Source: Parasporobacterium sp. (GTDB lineage Bacteria > Bacillota > Clostridia > Lachnospirales > Lachnospiraceae). Taken from it: a stretch of 64,000 nucleotides of DNA. The notes beneath the pieces are model-generated. The model worked only from the letters and a program-made list of their open reading frames with translations, searched no databases and was not told where the DNA came from. The translations under genes were made by a program, and so were the position numbers. Positions 16,667 through 24,839 of the stretch are shown one piece after another (the stretch's first letter is position 1; every line of letters begins with the position of its first letter). The stretch covers positions 1 to 64,000 of the forward strand of contig JAFWOB010000190.1 in assembly GCA_017510065.1 (NCBI GenBank), given 5' to 3'.

Positions 16667-18004
16667 TTACTGAATGGTAATGATGTTGGCTTCTTTCAGC
16701 GCCTTCTCGCTCAAGTCCATACCGATACCCGGCTTATCCGGTACTTCAATATAGCCGTTTACCGTCGGATAGTCCTCAGTACCCATCTCAATGATCTGGG
16801 GAAGTGTATTCGTCAGATGTCCTTCATGATAGTAGAAGTTGGGGATCGCTGCCTCAAATTGAAGCGATGCCGCATGGCTGATAGGTCCTGAACAGACATG
16901 GGCCTGAATTCCGATGTCATATTGAGCCGCATGATCCGCGATCTTCTTCGCTTCGGTAAATCCTCCGCAGTTGCCCAGATCCGGCTGGAGCACGGAAACC
17001 GAACCGCTTTCGATCAGGGGCCGGAATCCGGATCTCAAATAGGTATGTTCCCCGGTTGCAAGGGGGATCGAGGTATAGGAAGCAATTTTATTGAACACTT
17101 CGATATTCGTAGGAACCGCCGGTTCTTCCATCAACATAACATCATATTCTTCTGCTATCCTGGCAAATTGGATTGCCGTATTTCCGTCTGTGATGCAATG
17201 ATTCTCCATGATGATCCCCACATCCGGTCCGACACCGTCCCTCATTGCAGCCAGTCTCTGCTCTGCTCTTTTCAGGACACTTTTTTCTATGTAGCTCATA
17301 GTTTCCTGATAAGTTCTTCTCTGCTTCTGTTCGTTTAACCCGATCACATTGGCTTTTACTGCCGTGTATCCCATGGAAACAACCCGCTGACAGGCTTCTT
17401 TGAATTCCTCCGGGCTCTCATTGGGAGCTACGCTTTGATTATCTTTCCACCCCATTTGGATCTGGCTGGCGTAAGAGCGCAGTTTCGTTCTGTGTTTTCC
17501 GCCCAGCAGCGTAGCTACAGAGACTCCCAGCAGCTTGCCCTTCAGATCCCAGATTGCCGTATCGATCGCACTGATGATCGTCAGATCATTTCGCTGCAGT
17601 TTCCGATGGGCTGTGATCTCATAGAAGGGCGGATAAACCGGTGTAAACAGCATTACGCCGTCTCCTTCTTCCAGTAAAGCATCCATCAGTATCTGCATGG
17701 CACCTAGCACACTCTGGCACGGAACGATCCACGATGGTTCCAGCATCACGTCATGACGCCTTTTAAACCATCCTGAAACAGCTTCCTTGAAAACATCTCC
17801 CTGAAAAGTATAGCCAAAAGCCTGTTGAGCACAGGCCGCACGGAGTGCCTTAGTTACTTCCGGACACACCGCAAAATCCATATCCGCGATCCATAAAGGA
17901 AGGTCTTCCGGGGTGCCGCCGATCATGGGCATCAGATCCCATTTGATACTATTGGTATGTTTTCGGTCTACAAGCCGGACTCTTGTTGTTTTCTCTCTGT
18001 TCAT
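16667..18004 (-). CDS. Chimeric ORF: MalY/PatB aminotransferase N-terminus joined to an enolase-superfamily C-terminus
   Basis: A single 445-residue frame made of two unrelated parts. Residues 1 to about 141 match the start of MalY/PatB-type PLP C-S lyases (SIKWD, LPLWIADMDF, FGYTF, TPVYPPFYEI) and stop before the PLP lysine. From about residue 142 the sequence is the barrel of a mandelate racemase/galactonate dehydratase-like enzyme (SAIDTAIWDLKGK, MEEPAVPTN, ATGEHTY, QPDLGNCGG, AHVCSG), without the roughly 100-residue N-terminal capping domain. The join is near base 17580. The metal ligands are plausible but the usual KxK reads KAN. It looks like an in-frame deletion fusion or an assembly join; catalysis is doubtful. 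No good ribosome site before the ATG. Confidence 0.75.
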   Translation of the reverse strand: MNREKTTRVRLVDRKHTNSIKWDLMPMIGGTPEDLPLWIADMDFAVCPEVTKALRAACAQQAFGYTFQGDVFKEAVSGWFKRRHDVMLEPSWIVPCQSVLGAMQILMDALLEEGDGVMLFTPVYPPFYEITAHRKLQRNDLTIISAIDTAIWDLKGKLLGVSVATLLGGKHRTKLRSYASQIQMGWKDNQSVAPNESPEEFKEACQRVVSMGYTAVKANVIGLNEQKQRRTYQETMSYIEKSVLKRAEQRLAAMRDGVGPDVGIIMENHCITDGNTAIQFARIAEEYDVMLMEEPAVPTNIEVFNKIASYTSIPLATGEHTYLRSGFRPLIESGSVSVLQPDLGNCGGFTEAKKIADHAAQYDIGIQAHVCSGPISHAASLQFEAAIPNFYYHEGHLTNTLPQIIEMGTEDYPTVNGYIEVPDKPGIGMDLSEKALKEANIITIQ

Positions 18005-18033
18005 ATGCCACTAATACAATAACTATTTCTTAT

Positions 18034-18057
18034 AAACATTTCACAGCAAAAATGTTT
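18034..18057. promoter_or_regulatory. Candidate LysR-type operator between divergent operons
   Basis: AAACATTT (18034-18041) and AAATGTTT (18050-18057) form an 8-bp dyad across 8 bp; a third half-site, AAATGTT, lies at 18090-18096, 40 bp on. A dyad plus a distal half-site is the usual layout of LysR recognition and activation sites, and lysR begins at 18225. Confidence 0.5.
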
Positions 18058-18116
18058 GATTATCATGTAATACTTACAATTTACACCAAAAATGTTCCTT
18101 TTTTTCTTTATTATTG

Positions 18117-18122
18117 TATAAT
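18117..18122 (+). promoter_or_regulatory. -10 box for lysR
   Basis: Consensus TATAAT without a good -35. It leaves a leader of about 95 nt before the lysR ATG. Confidence 0.4.
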
Positions 18123-18224
18123 TTATCTAGCAAGAAGAAAAATATTCTGTACTTATGTTAACATTAGCTGTACTTATACTGTTTTGTTCAATAAGCAGAA
18201 CTAATATTCATAAAGGACTATTCT

Positions 18225-19154
18225 ATGACTTTACGACATTATCAGGCATTTGTAGCAGTCTGTTCAGAAGGGTCCATGTCCAAAGCCGCTGAAACTCTTT
18301 ATATCAGTCAGTCAGCGGTCAGCCAGCTGATCAAGGATCTTGAAAGCCATTACAATACTCGTTTGTTTTACCGGGTCTCCCATAAGCTTGTGTTAACAGA
18401 AGCCGGAAAGACCTTATACCGTCATGCACTTCACATGATGCTGTATAACCAGTCGATCGAGCGGGATATGCTGGCAGGAAGGGGCAGCCAGGTGCTTCGT
18501 ATCGGCACCAACAATGCCATGATCGTATTGGATCTGGCGTGCAACTACAAGAAGGAGCATCCGGAATTTTCCTTCTCCGTTATCCATGCTCCGGATGATG
18601 AACTCATGGCACTGGTCAATACCAGCCAGATCGATTTTGCCATTACAGCAAAACCATCTGCGGTTACTGATACCGAATTTGTGTCAGAATTTCTGGCAGA
18701 GATCCCTTTTTGCTTTATCTGTGCCAAGGATACAAAACTCTCTCCGCTTCTTGAGGATAACTCTCCCAGGTTGACTTTAGAGGAACTATCCCAGTTTCCG
18801 TTGTTTATCAACACGATGACAGATGAGATCATAAATGGCCTTCATACCGCCTTTGACAGCAGAAATCTTCCATTGAATATTGCCGGCAGGCTGCTGGATC
18901 TGACAGCCCTGATCCAGTATGTACTGCAGGATTTCGGGATCGGGATCACACATAAAAACAATTTTTATGTTCGTCAGTCTTTTCTGAAAACCATAACCGT
19001 TGAAGATCTCTCCCTGGTCAATTCTCTTTATTTTCTGCAGCGTAAATGTGATACGCTCCCGCATGTACGCAGTTTTATTGATTATTCCCTGAAGAACTTC
19101 CGTTGGATCGCGGAAGAGTCTGTCTCCCGTTACTTTATGCCGAAACTTACTTAA
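18225..19154 (+). CDS. LysR-family transcription regulator
   Basis: A 309-residue regulator with the standard N-terminal winged helix (GSMSKAAETLYISQSAVSQLIKDLE) and a C-terminal effector-binding domain. It is divergent from the Mo operon and 18 nt upstream of the amidohydrolase gene, so it probably controls one or both in response to the pathway substrate. The operator candidate at 18034-18057 supports this. Confidence 0.92.
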   Translation: MTLRHYQAFVAVCSEGSMSKAAETLYISQSAVSQLIKDLESHYNTRLFYRVSHKLVLTEAGKTLYRHALHMMLYNQSIERDMLAGRGSQVLRIGTNNAMIVLDLACNYKKEHPEFSFSVIHAPDDELMALVNTSQIDFAITAKPSAVTDTEFVSEFLAEIPFCFICAKDTKLSPLLEDNSPRLTLEELSQFPLFINTMTDEIINGLHTAFDSRNLPLNIAGRLLDLTALIQYVLQDFGIGITHKNNFYVRQSFLKTITVEDLSLVNSLYFLQRKCDTLPHVRSFIDYSLKNFRWIAEESVSRYFMPKLT

Positions 19155-19172
19155 TCAGAAGGAGGAACAACT

Positions 19173-20141
19173 ATGAGTACCAATCGACTGATCGATGTTC
19201 ACACCCACATTACAACACCGGGATTTCTCCGTTTTCTGGAAGACCGGGGAGCCCTTTGGGAAGACGGTTTTCCACTTCCCAAGTGGAACCTGGAAGATTG
19301 TATCCGAAATATGGATGAGCTGGAGATCTCATTTGCATTTCTTTCCGAATCTTCTCCTCAGCCATATTTCAAAGGTTATGAAAAAGAAAGCATCGATGCC
19401 TGCCGGGATCTGAATGATACGGCTGCGGATGCTCTACAGAAATGTCCTGACCGGATCGGATTTGCCGCCACACTGCCTTTGCCGGATATCGATGCCGCGA
19501 TCCGGGAAGCGATACGATGCATGGATGAACTGGGTGCAAGAGGCATCAAATTCGGCAGTAATTCGAGAGGACTTTACCTGGGAGATCCCGCTATGGATCC
19601 GCTCCTTCAGGAACTGGACAAACGCGGAGCCGTATGCCCCATTCATCCCCAGAAACCGACGCCGCTGAATGAATCGGTATTTTCTGCCGGTCCGGTCCCG
19701 ATGTTTGAATTCATCGCAGATACAACCAGAGCGGTCATCAACATGATCGCGAATGGCGTCATCATCCGCTATCCCAATATCAAATGGATCGTTCCCCACA
19801 GCGGATCATTCCTGCCGAATATTTATCCTCGTTTTGTTTCCATATTCGAGGTGCTGGATCCCAAAAAAGAAAAATTCGGCGGCATTGAAGTAGATGAAAA
19901 CATCCGCAGACTGTATTTTGACATCGCCGGTCATCCGGTACCTCATCTGCTGGATTTTCTCCTGACAATTGCTGACCCTTCCCATATCATGTACGGAACA
20001 GACGCGCCGTTCCCGCCGAAAGCCTTTATTCACAGAGGCCTTCAGGCATTTATCAACATGATGGACAACCGTGAGGATCTTCGTCCGTATAAGGAAATGA
20101 TCTTATACGGCAACGCTGCTTCCCTGCTGGGACTTCAATAA
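19173..20141 (+). CDS. Amidohydrolase-2 family hydrolase or decarboxylase (ACMSD-like)
   Basis: A 322-residue metal-dependent TIM-barrel enzyme related to ACMSD and gamma-resorcylate decarboxylase. Metal ligands are visible: DVHTH (His10, His12), PIHPQKP, WIVPHSGSF and YGTDAPF (Asp). Relatives decarboxylate or hydrolyse aromatic and lactone-type intermediates, which fits a ring-degradation role, but the substrate is unknown. GAAGGAGGA precedes the start. Second gene of the lysR operon. Confidence 0.88.
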   Translation: MSTNRLIDVHTHITTPGFLRFLEDRGALWEDGFPLPKWNLEDCIRNMDELEISFAFLSESSPQPYFKGYEKESIDACRDLNDTAADALQKCPDRIGFAATLPLPDIDAAIREAIRCMDELGARGIKFGSNSRGLYLGDPAMDPLLQELDKRGAVCPIHPQKPTPLNESVFSAGPVPMFEFIADTTRAVINMIANGVIIRYPNIKWIVPHSGSFLPNIYPRFVSIFEVLDPKKEKFGGIEVDENIRRLYFDIAGHPVPHLLDFLLTIADPSHIMYGTDAPFPPKAFIHRGLQAFINMMDNREDLRPYKEMILYGNAASLLGLQ

Positions 20142-20158
20142 GAAGAAAGGAGGATCCC

Positions 20159-20359
20159 ATGCAATTTGAAATTGATGAACACCTGGCTGAACGGTTCAGG
20201 GCAGCGATCGCAATCAGTAAAGAGGAAGAGCAGACTGTCATCAACAGGATGTTCAAATCTTATATCTATCTTGTATTCAGCCGCGAAACAGAAACCTGGG
20301 CGGGTCTGGAACCATTTCTGACATTGCCGAAACCTCTGGAAGGGAGGACAACAAAATGA
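20159..20359 (+). CDS. Small 66-residue protein of unknown function
   Basis: Begins after GAAAGGAGGA and overlaps the next gene by 4 nt (ATGA), so translation is real by context. The N-terminal half (short strand, then two predicted helices, EEEQTVINRMFKSYIYLVF) suggests a ribbon-helix-helix-like fold, but this is a guess from pattern. No cysteines, signal peptide or membrane segment. It may be a small regulator or a partner of the enzymes on either side. Confidence 0.7.
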   Translation: MQFEIDEHLAERFRAAIAISKEEEQTVINRMFKSYIYLVFSRETETWAGLEPFLTLPKPLEGRTTK

Positions 20360-21498
20360 TGATCTCAAAAGGTGCTGCAGCTGCTGTCAATGATTTCCTG
20401 GATAACTGCTGTGAAATAAAAGCCGGAGATGAAGTACTGCTTGTTGCCCATGCAGACGGACTGCAGGGCGGGGACAACCTGGTAGACCAGCAAACGATAG
20501 ACTGGCTGCAGGAGGGGATCACCTTCCGGGGTGCCAATGCATCCGTGTTATGGCTGAATGACCAGTACCAGACCCACAAATGGAGAGTCTCCCCGATCCT
20601 GGTCAACGCCATCCGGGGAGCGGATATCTGCATCCTCAATTCCTTTGATATCACCACGGAAGAACTCCGCATGATCCATGAAGTGGCACGGGAATACCAT
20701 GTCCGCCTCTGCAGAAATATGGCCACTACTGTCGGTTTGCTGAACAGTCCCTGGGCCCAGACCCCTTATGAACTGGTAAACATGATCCGCTATGAAGCAG
20801 GCAAACCCTTCGATGGGGAAAAGAAAGCCTTTCATCTGACCTGTCCTCTGGGATCTGACCTGAAAGGAAATACTCTTCCCCCGAATGTCAGCATCTTCCC
20901 TTCTTATGCGGGATTTCGTAAAAATACCGCCAGTTACAGGCCTTTCCCCGAATGGGTCTATCCGCCTATCAACATCGACAATGTAAACGGGATTGTGGTA
21001 TTTGACCGCATGCTCAGCTGGTGGAGCCGGCATATCGGTATTTCCCCGTTCTTTAAGACACCTGTCACCATAACGGTGAAAGACAGCCGCATCATCCGTT
21101 TTGAGGGTGGAGAAGAAGCGGACAGGATCCGCAGCTTTGTAGAGAAAATGGCGTCACAGATCGGTGATGTCATGTATCGTTTTCCGGAGATCCATGGCGG
21201 CTGCCATCCCTGCCCGATGGTTGCTCCGCAGCAATGCAGCAATCCGCTCATCACCCGGATCGTGGACCATTCCGGCGTTAATAACATCCATTTCCACATC
21301 GGAGCTCCTTTCCCGAGTCCGGCGTACCCGTACTGGATGCACATCACCGGAGATCTGCAGAATGTTACCTGGGAAGTCGGCGGAGTAAAAGTCTATGACA
21401 AGGGACATATGCTCGCTCTGGATGCCCCCTCCGTACTTGAGATCGCCGCGAAATACCCGGACCGCCCGGGAATCTGCGGCTGGCCGAAAAGCTATTGA
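20356..21498 (+). CDS. M29 peptidase/NicX-like putative metalloenzyme
   Basis: A 380-residue cytoplasmic protein with the general plan of M29 metallopeptidases and the related 2,5-dihydroxypyridine dioxygenase NicX: an N-terminal Rossmann-like region (AGDEVLLVAHAD) and a C-terminal His/Asp-rich region (CHPCPMVAPQQCSN, VDHSGVNNIHFHIG, YWMHITGD). Assignment is by pattern only and distant. An oxygen-using role would be odd in this anaerobic setting, so hydrolysis of a ring or amide product is more likely. Last gene of the operon. Confidence 0.5.
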   Translation: MMISKGAAAAVNDFLDNCCEIKAGDEVLLVAHADGLQGGDNLVDQQTIDWLQEGITFRGANASVLWLNDQYQTHKWRVSPILVNAIRGADICILNSFDITTEELRMIHEVAREYHVRLCRNMATTVGLLNSPWAQTPYELVNMIRYEAGKPFDGEKKAFHLTCPLGSDLKGNTLPPNVSIFPSYAGFRKNTASYRPFPEWVYPPINIDNVNGIVVFDRMLSWWSRHIGISPFFKTPVTITVKDSRIIRFEGGEEADRIRSFVEKMASQIGDVMYRFPEIHGGCHPCPMVAPQQCSNPLITRIVDHSGVNNIHFHIGAPFPSPAYPYWMHITGDLQNVTWEVGGVKVYDKGHMLALDAPSVLEIAAKYPDRPGICGWPKSY

Positions 21499-21530
21499 CG
21501 ATTATCTGTGAACTGTTTGTTGTCTACCGG

Positions 21531-21549
21531 CTGCCGCGCCGCGCGGCAG
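21531..21549 (+). terminator. Hairpin after the lysR operon
   Basis: CTGCCGCG pairs with CGCGGCAG across three bases. The following TTCCTGTCT is only weakly T-rich, so it is a possible terminator for the plus-strand operon. Confidence 0.4.
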
Positions 21550-21572
21550 TTCCTGTCTGCATCAAACCCGAA

Positions 21573-21774
21573 GCTATGCATGATTTTTTCTGAAAATGTG
21601 CAACAAAAACGAGGCTATGCATGATTTTTGAAAATGCTCTGCATCAAAGCAGAGGGTATGCACGATTTTTGCCCCTGATTACAGGCTGAAATCATGCATA
21701 CCCTCTTATTTTTTACAAAAAATCATGCATAGCCTCGCAAACGCTGCAGGCCGATCTCTAAAATCATGCATAGC
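21573..21774 (+). repeat. 202-bp palindromic repeat element, copy 1
   Basis: Three GCTATGCATGATTTT-type motifs start at 21573, 21614 and 21655 (spacing 41, 41); three inverted copies have GCATA(G/C)C at 21696, 21727 and 21768 (spacing 31, 41). Inner motifs are 34 bp apart. The copy at 36139-36340 has the same length and the same spacings in reverse order. Lies between convergent genes and fills most of the 325-bp gap. Confidence 0.9.
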
Positions 21775-21823
21775 CCCGCAAATGATGCAGGCTACGCCGC
21801 AAATCCCAAAACTTCGCCAACGC

Positions 21824-22279
21824 CTAGCGCAGCTTGTCCAGGAACTTGTCCACTTTCCTCTGTTTCTTGGCTTCCACGCCGCCCTCGAGCTTCGGGCCTC
21901 TCACGTATTTGGCGGAGAGTACGTACACGCCGGAAACTTTGGCCTTGACTTCCTGCTTCGGCAGAAGGGTCTTGTAAACTTCCGGATCACAGATCAGGCT
22001 CATGACGCGGTTGCCGGCCTTGACCTTCAGTACAGGCATCTTGGTCAGCTTGGCCAGTCTTCCCGTGGACTCGGCAACGACTTTGGGAAGTCCGGAATCC
22101 TTCATCCGCAGCTTTTTCATATCGATAATATACAGCGAAAGGGTCTGCGCCGTTTTGGCCATCTCTTCCAGCTGCTCGTCCTGCTTTTTCTGCCTCTTCT
22201 TGCCTACGATCATCAGGACAATGAACGCAGCGATCACCAGCACAAGTACGATTAATAAAATGATAGTCCAAATGGGCAT
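21824..22279 (-). CDS. Hypothetical protein with N-terminal membrane anchor
   Basis: A 151-residue protein: one strongly hydrophobic helix at about 5-26, a charged coiled-coil-like stretch (KKRQKKQDEQLEEMAK) and a soluble C-terminal domain with many lysines. The topology suggests a single-pass protein with its bulk in the cytoplasm. No family recognised. It lies 71 nt downstream of gntR and may be read from the same transcript. GGAAGGA precedes the ATG. Confidence 0.75.
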   Translation of the reverse strand: MPIWTIILLIVLVLVIAAFIVLMIVGKKRQKKQDEQLEEMAKTAQTLSLYIIDMKKLRMKDSGLPKVVAESTGRLAKLTKMPVLKVKAGNRVMSLICDPEVYKTLLPKQEVKAKVSGVYVLSAKYVRGPKLEGGVEAKKQRKVDKFLDKLR

Positions 22280-22349
22280 TTCAAATACTTCCTTTCCGAA
22301 AATTACCCGGGTATTTTATCATCAAACGAATACTCGTGCAAGGGCAGAA

Positions 22350-23021
22350 TCAGTTCCCCGCTCTCAAGGAGTTAAGGATGTATTTTTCCTGGAGCTCGAT
22401 ATGGTGCTCGATGTCCTTTTTTACAGCCTTCTCGTTCTTTTTATACATGTCCTGGATGATCTTGCCATGTTCTTCCAGAATGTTGTTTTTGTTCTTGATA
22501 TCCGCAATGTACTCCAAACGGTACCGGTAAATGTGCTCTTTCAGCCTGCTTAAGATCATGATCAACTGACTGTTGGAAGAATAGATGCAGATCTGATCAT
22601 GGAACCTGACATCCAGCTTGGCGATCCGCTCGATATCATTTTCTTTGATCGCTTCGCCGATCTCGGCGTTGATCTCCTCCAGTTTCTGAATATCTTCCTC
22701 CGATGCGTTCTGACACGCGAGCTGACAGGCCAGTCCTTCCAGGGCTTTCCGGATCTCCAGTACTTCCTTCAGGTCCTTTGCGTTGATCGGCGCCACTTCC
22801 GCGCCTTTGCGTGCGGTGAGGCGAACCAGGCCTTCCTGTTCCAGTTTCCGGATCGCTTCTCTGACGGGAGTCCTCGACACTCCCATCTCATTGGCCAGCT
22901 TGATCTCCATCAGCCGCTCTCCCGGTTTTAATTCCCCGGTAACGATTGCTTCTCTCAGAGTTTTGAAAACGATGTCACGTAAAGGAATATATTCATCAAA
23001 ACTCAACTTTAAATTTGCCAT
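22350..23021 (-). CDS. GntR-family (FadR/FCD subfamily) transcription regulator
   Basis: A 223-residue regulator with an N-terminal winged helix (LANEMGVSRTPVREAIRKLEQEGLV) and an all-helical FCD ligand-binding domain with the metal-binding HDQI and HH residues expected for the subfamily. The start at 23021 follows GAGGGAGGA; the longer frame to 23084 lies within ispE. It overlaps the end of ispE by 26 nt and is co-transcribed with it. The target genes are not evident. Confidence 0.88.
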   Translation of the reverse strand: MANLKLSFDEYIPLRDIVFKTLREAIVTGELKPGERLMEIKLANEMGVSRTPVREAIRKLEQEGLVRLTARKGAEVAPINAKDLKEVLEIRKALEGLACQLACQNASEEDIQKLEEINAEIGEAIKENDIERIAKLDVRFHDQICIYSSNSQLIMILSRLKEHIYRYRLEYIADIKNKNNILEEHGKIIQDMYKKNEKAVKKDIEHHIELQEKYILNSLRAGN

Positions 23022-23868
23022 ATCTTCCTCCCTCGAAACAGAGAAATGCCTCCTGCGCTGCTTTGTCGTCCGTAAATATGCCAAACACCGTAGGACCGGA
23101 ACCGCTCATCAGCGCTTTGACAGCGCCTTTGTCGATCAGCCGTTTTTTTATGTCCAGGATCTCCGGATATTCCCGGGTCACCACCGCTTCCAGGATGTTC
23201 CCCATATGGGCCGCAATGTCGCTGACATCCTTCCTGTCCAGAGCTTTCCTAAGCAGGTCAATATCCGGGTGAACCGTCCCATTCTCCGGGACCGCTTCCA
23301 GGTACTCATCCAGTGCTTTATACGCCCAGGGCGTAGAAACGCCGAACGGCGGTTTTACGATGACCATACTGCAGGGAGCAAGATCCGGAAGCTTTGTAAG
23401 CTTTTCCCCGATCCCCTCTGCCAGATAGGTCCCCTGCCGCAGGCAGAAAGGAACATCCGCTCCCAGAGAAAGGGCGATCTCATCCATTTCCTGTTCCGTC
23501 ATGTTCAGCTCCAGCAGCTCATTCAAGGCCAGGATCACAGCTGCTCCGTCTGTGGATCCGCCGGCCATGCCTGCCGCTGCAGGAATCCTCTTGGTAATGC
23601 TGATGGAAAAAGAAGGTTCGATGCCGTATTTCCGGCAGACCAGCACCGCTGCTTTCCAGGCAAGGTTTCGTTCATCCGCCGGGACTTCCGGATTGTCGCA
23701 GGACAGGGTAAGACCGCTTCCTGCGCTGCCTCTCCGGACAACGATATCATCACTGACATCCACTGTCTGCATCACCATACGGACCAGATGATATCCATCC
23801 GGCCGCCTGCCGACTACATCGAGCCCCAGATTGACTTTTCCGTATGCTTTTCGAAAAACTTCTTCCAT
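22996..23868 (-). CDS. ispE: 4-diphosphocytidyl-2-C-methyl-D-erythritol kinase
   Basis: GHMP-family kinase of the MEP isoprenoid pathway. The N-terminal KAYGKVNLGLDVVGRRPDGYH and the ATP-binding loop PAAAGMAGGSTDGAA are characteristic, and the length of 290 residues is normal. ATG at 23868 is preferred over the upstream TTG at 23874; only a weak GTGAG lies upstream. Confidence 0.95.
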   Translation of the reverse strand: MEEVFRKAYGKVNLGLDVVGRRPDGYHLVRMVMQTVDVSDDIVVRRGSAGSGLTLSCDNPEVPADERNLAWKAAVLVCRKYGIEPSFSISITKRIPAAAGMAGGSTDGAAVILALNELLELNMTEQEMDEIALSLGADVPFCLRQGTYLAEGIGEKLTKLPDLAPCSMVIVKPPFGVSTPWAYKALDEYLEAVPENGTVHPDIDLLRKALDRKDVSDIAAHMGNILEAVVTREYPEILDIKKRLIDKGAVKALMSGSGPTVFGIFTDDKAAQEAFLCFEGGRYGKFKVEF

Positions 23869-23924
23869 ACACAAAACTCACGCCGCAGGATACCCTGCCG
23901 CATGCTCAGATTGTATTTTTTTTC

Positions 23925-23953
23925 ATACTATCAGATACCGGGAACTATATCAA
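23925..23953 (-). promoter_or_regulatory. Sigma-A type promoter of ispE-gntR
   Basis: Minus strand: -35 TTGATA (23953-23948), 17-bp spacer, -10 TAGTAT (23930-23925). Leader about 50 nt. Confidence 0.65.
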
Positions 23954-24017
23954 GAAATGTTACTAATTGTTAACATTAATGCCTAAATTCTATTAATTCT
24001 ACAAGCTTCAGGCAGAA

Positions 24018-24254
24018 TTATTGACAAATCCGCAGGTTTTCCGCATCCTCAAAGACAGAAAGAACTTTTTCAAAATAGGCGCCCGCATCCTCTGTATGGA
24101 TCAGGCGCACACACAGATACGGCTGCTCCGTCAGACAGTCATACAGAGCGTCCAGATTGGCTCCGTAATAATCCGGAAATGAAAACATCGTCTTCAGGTA
24201 TTGATGCGCTGTCTCTTTTTCTCCCAGTTTCCTGGCATCCAGAATCACGTACAT
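24018..24254 (-). CDS. Barstar-like ribonuclease inhibitor
   Basis: A 78-residue acidic protein matching barstar: FPDYYGANLDALYDCLTE covers the helix and loop of barstar that plugs the barnase active site. It starts one base after the barnase stop, so the toxin and inhibitor are coupled. It has no signal peptide, so it protects the cytoplasm from unexported enzyme. Confidence 0.9.
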   Translation of the reverse strand: MYVILDARKLGEKETAHQYLKTMFSFPDYYGANLDALYDCLTEQPYLCVRLIHTEDAGAYFEKVLSVFEDAENLRICQ

Positions 24255-24255
24255 A

Positions 24256-24810
24256 TCAGTCTTCCTCCCCGTACAGAAGCTCGAAGGTGTTATAATGGTC
24301 CTCCGTAAAATAGATCAGCCCGTCATTGGAATAAATGATCCGGTCATCCTGCCGGTACCCGCCTTCGTAGTTGACGTCGCACTCATAGTATTTCCGGCTC
24401 TTTTTCTCCGGCAAATGACCTTCCCGGTTACCGAAGTTGTCTCCGCCGATGCATTTGCCGGGAGCCACGTCCCAGAGATTCCCCTTATTGCTGACCCAAC
24501 CCAGCTTCTTCGCTTCGCTTTTGGTAATGTAATTATCGGGCAGATGCTCATACAGATGCAGGTATTCCGCCACATCATCCTTGGTATAGTACTCCCCGTC
24601 CTCCCGGATGGTCTCTTTCTGCGGGGCCGTGGTTTGCTCCTGCGAGGCCGCGGACGTGGTCTGCTCCTGCGCAGACGCTGTTTCTGTGGTCTGCGGCTGG
24701 TTCTTTCCGGATCTTCCTCCCGCGCCGGCACATCCGCTGAACGCAGTCAACGCCAGCAGCATCATCAGGACTGCTGCCAGGATCCTTAAGGAAATGTGTT
24801 TCTTTTTCAT
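24256..24810 (-). CDS. Secreted barnase-type ribonuclease, predicted lipoprotein
   Basis: A 184-residue RNase of the N1/T1 (barnase) family. A lipoprotein signal ends in AFSGC (Cys27), followed by a Gln/Thr/Ala-rich linker and the barnase domain from about residue 75. Catalytic residues line up with barnase Glu73 (YYECDVNY), Arg87 (DRIIYS) and His102 (DHYNTF). It would be anchored outside the cell, where it could degrade RNA or act on competitors. It lies 29 nt downstream of the ABC exporter gene on the same strand. Confidence 0.92.
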   Translation of the reverse strand: MKKKHISLRILAAVLMMLLALTAFSGCAGAGGRSGKNQPQTTETASAQEQTTSAASQEQTTAPQKETIREDGEYYTKDDVAEYLHLYEHLPDNYITKSEAKKLGWVSNKGNLWDVAPGKCIGGDNFGNREGHLPEKKSRKYYECDVNYEGGYRQDDRIIYSNDGLIYFTEDHYNTFELLYGEED

Positions 24811-24839
24811 ACTATCGTACCTTTCCGTTCTGCGATCTG

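Noticed and set aside
21573-21774. Possible CRISPR array (repeats with ~26-34 bp between them)
   Set aside because: Half of the copies are inverted, the motif is short and degenerate, and there are no cas genes.
23881-23910. Hairpin in the ispE leader
   Set aside because: Only about five base pairs form; not stronger than expected by chance.
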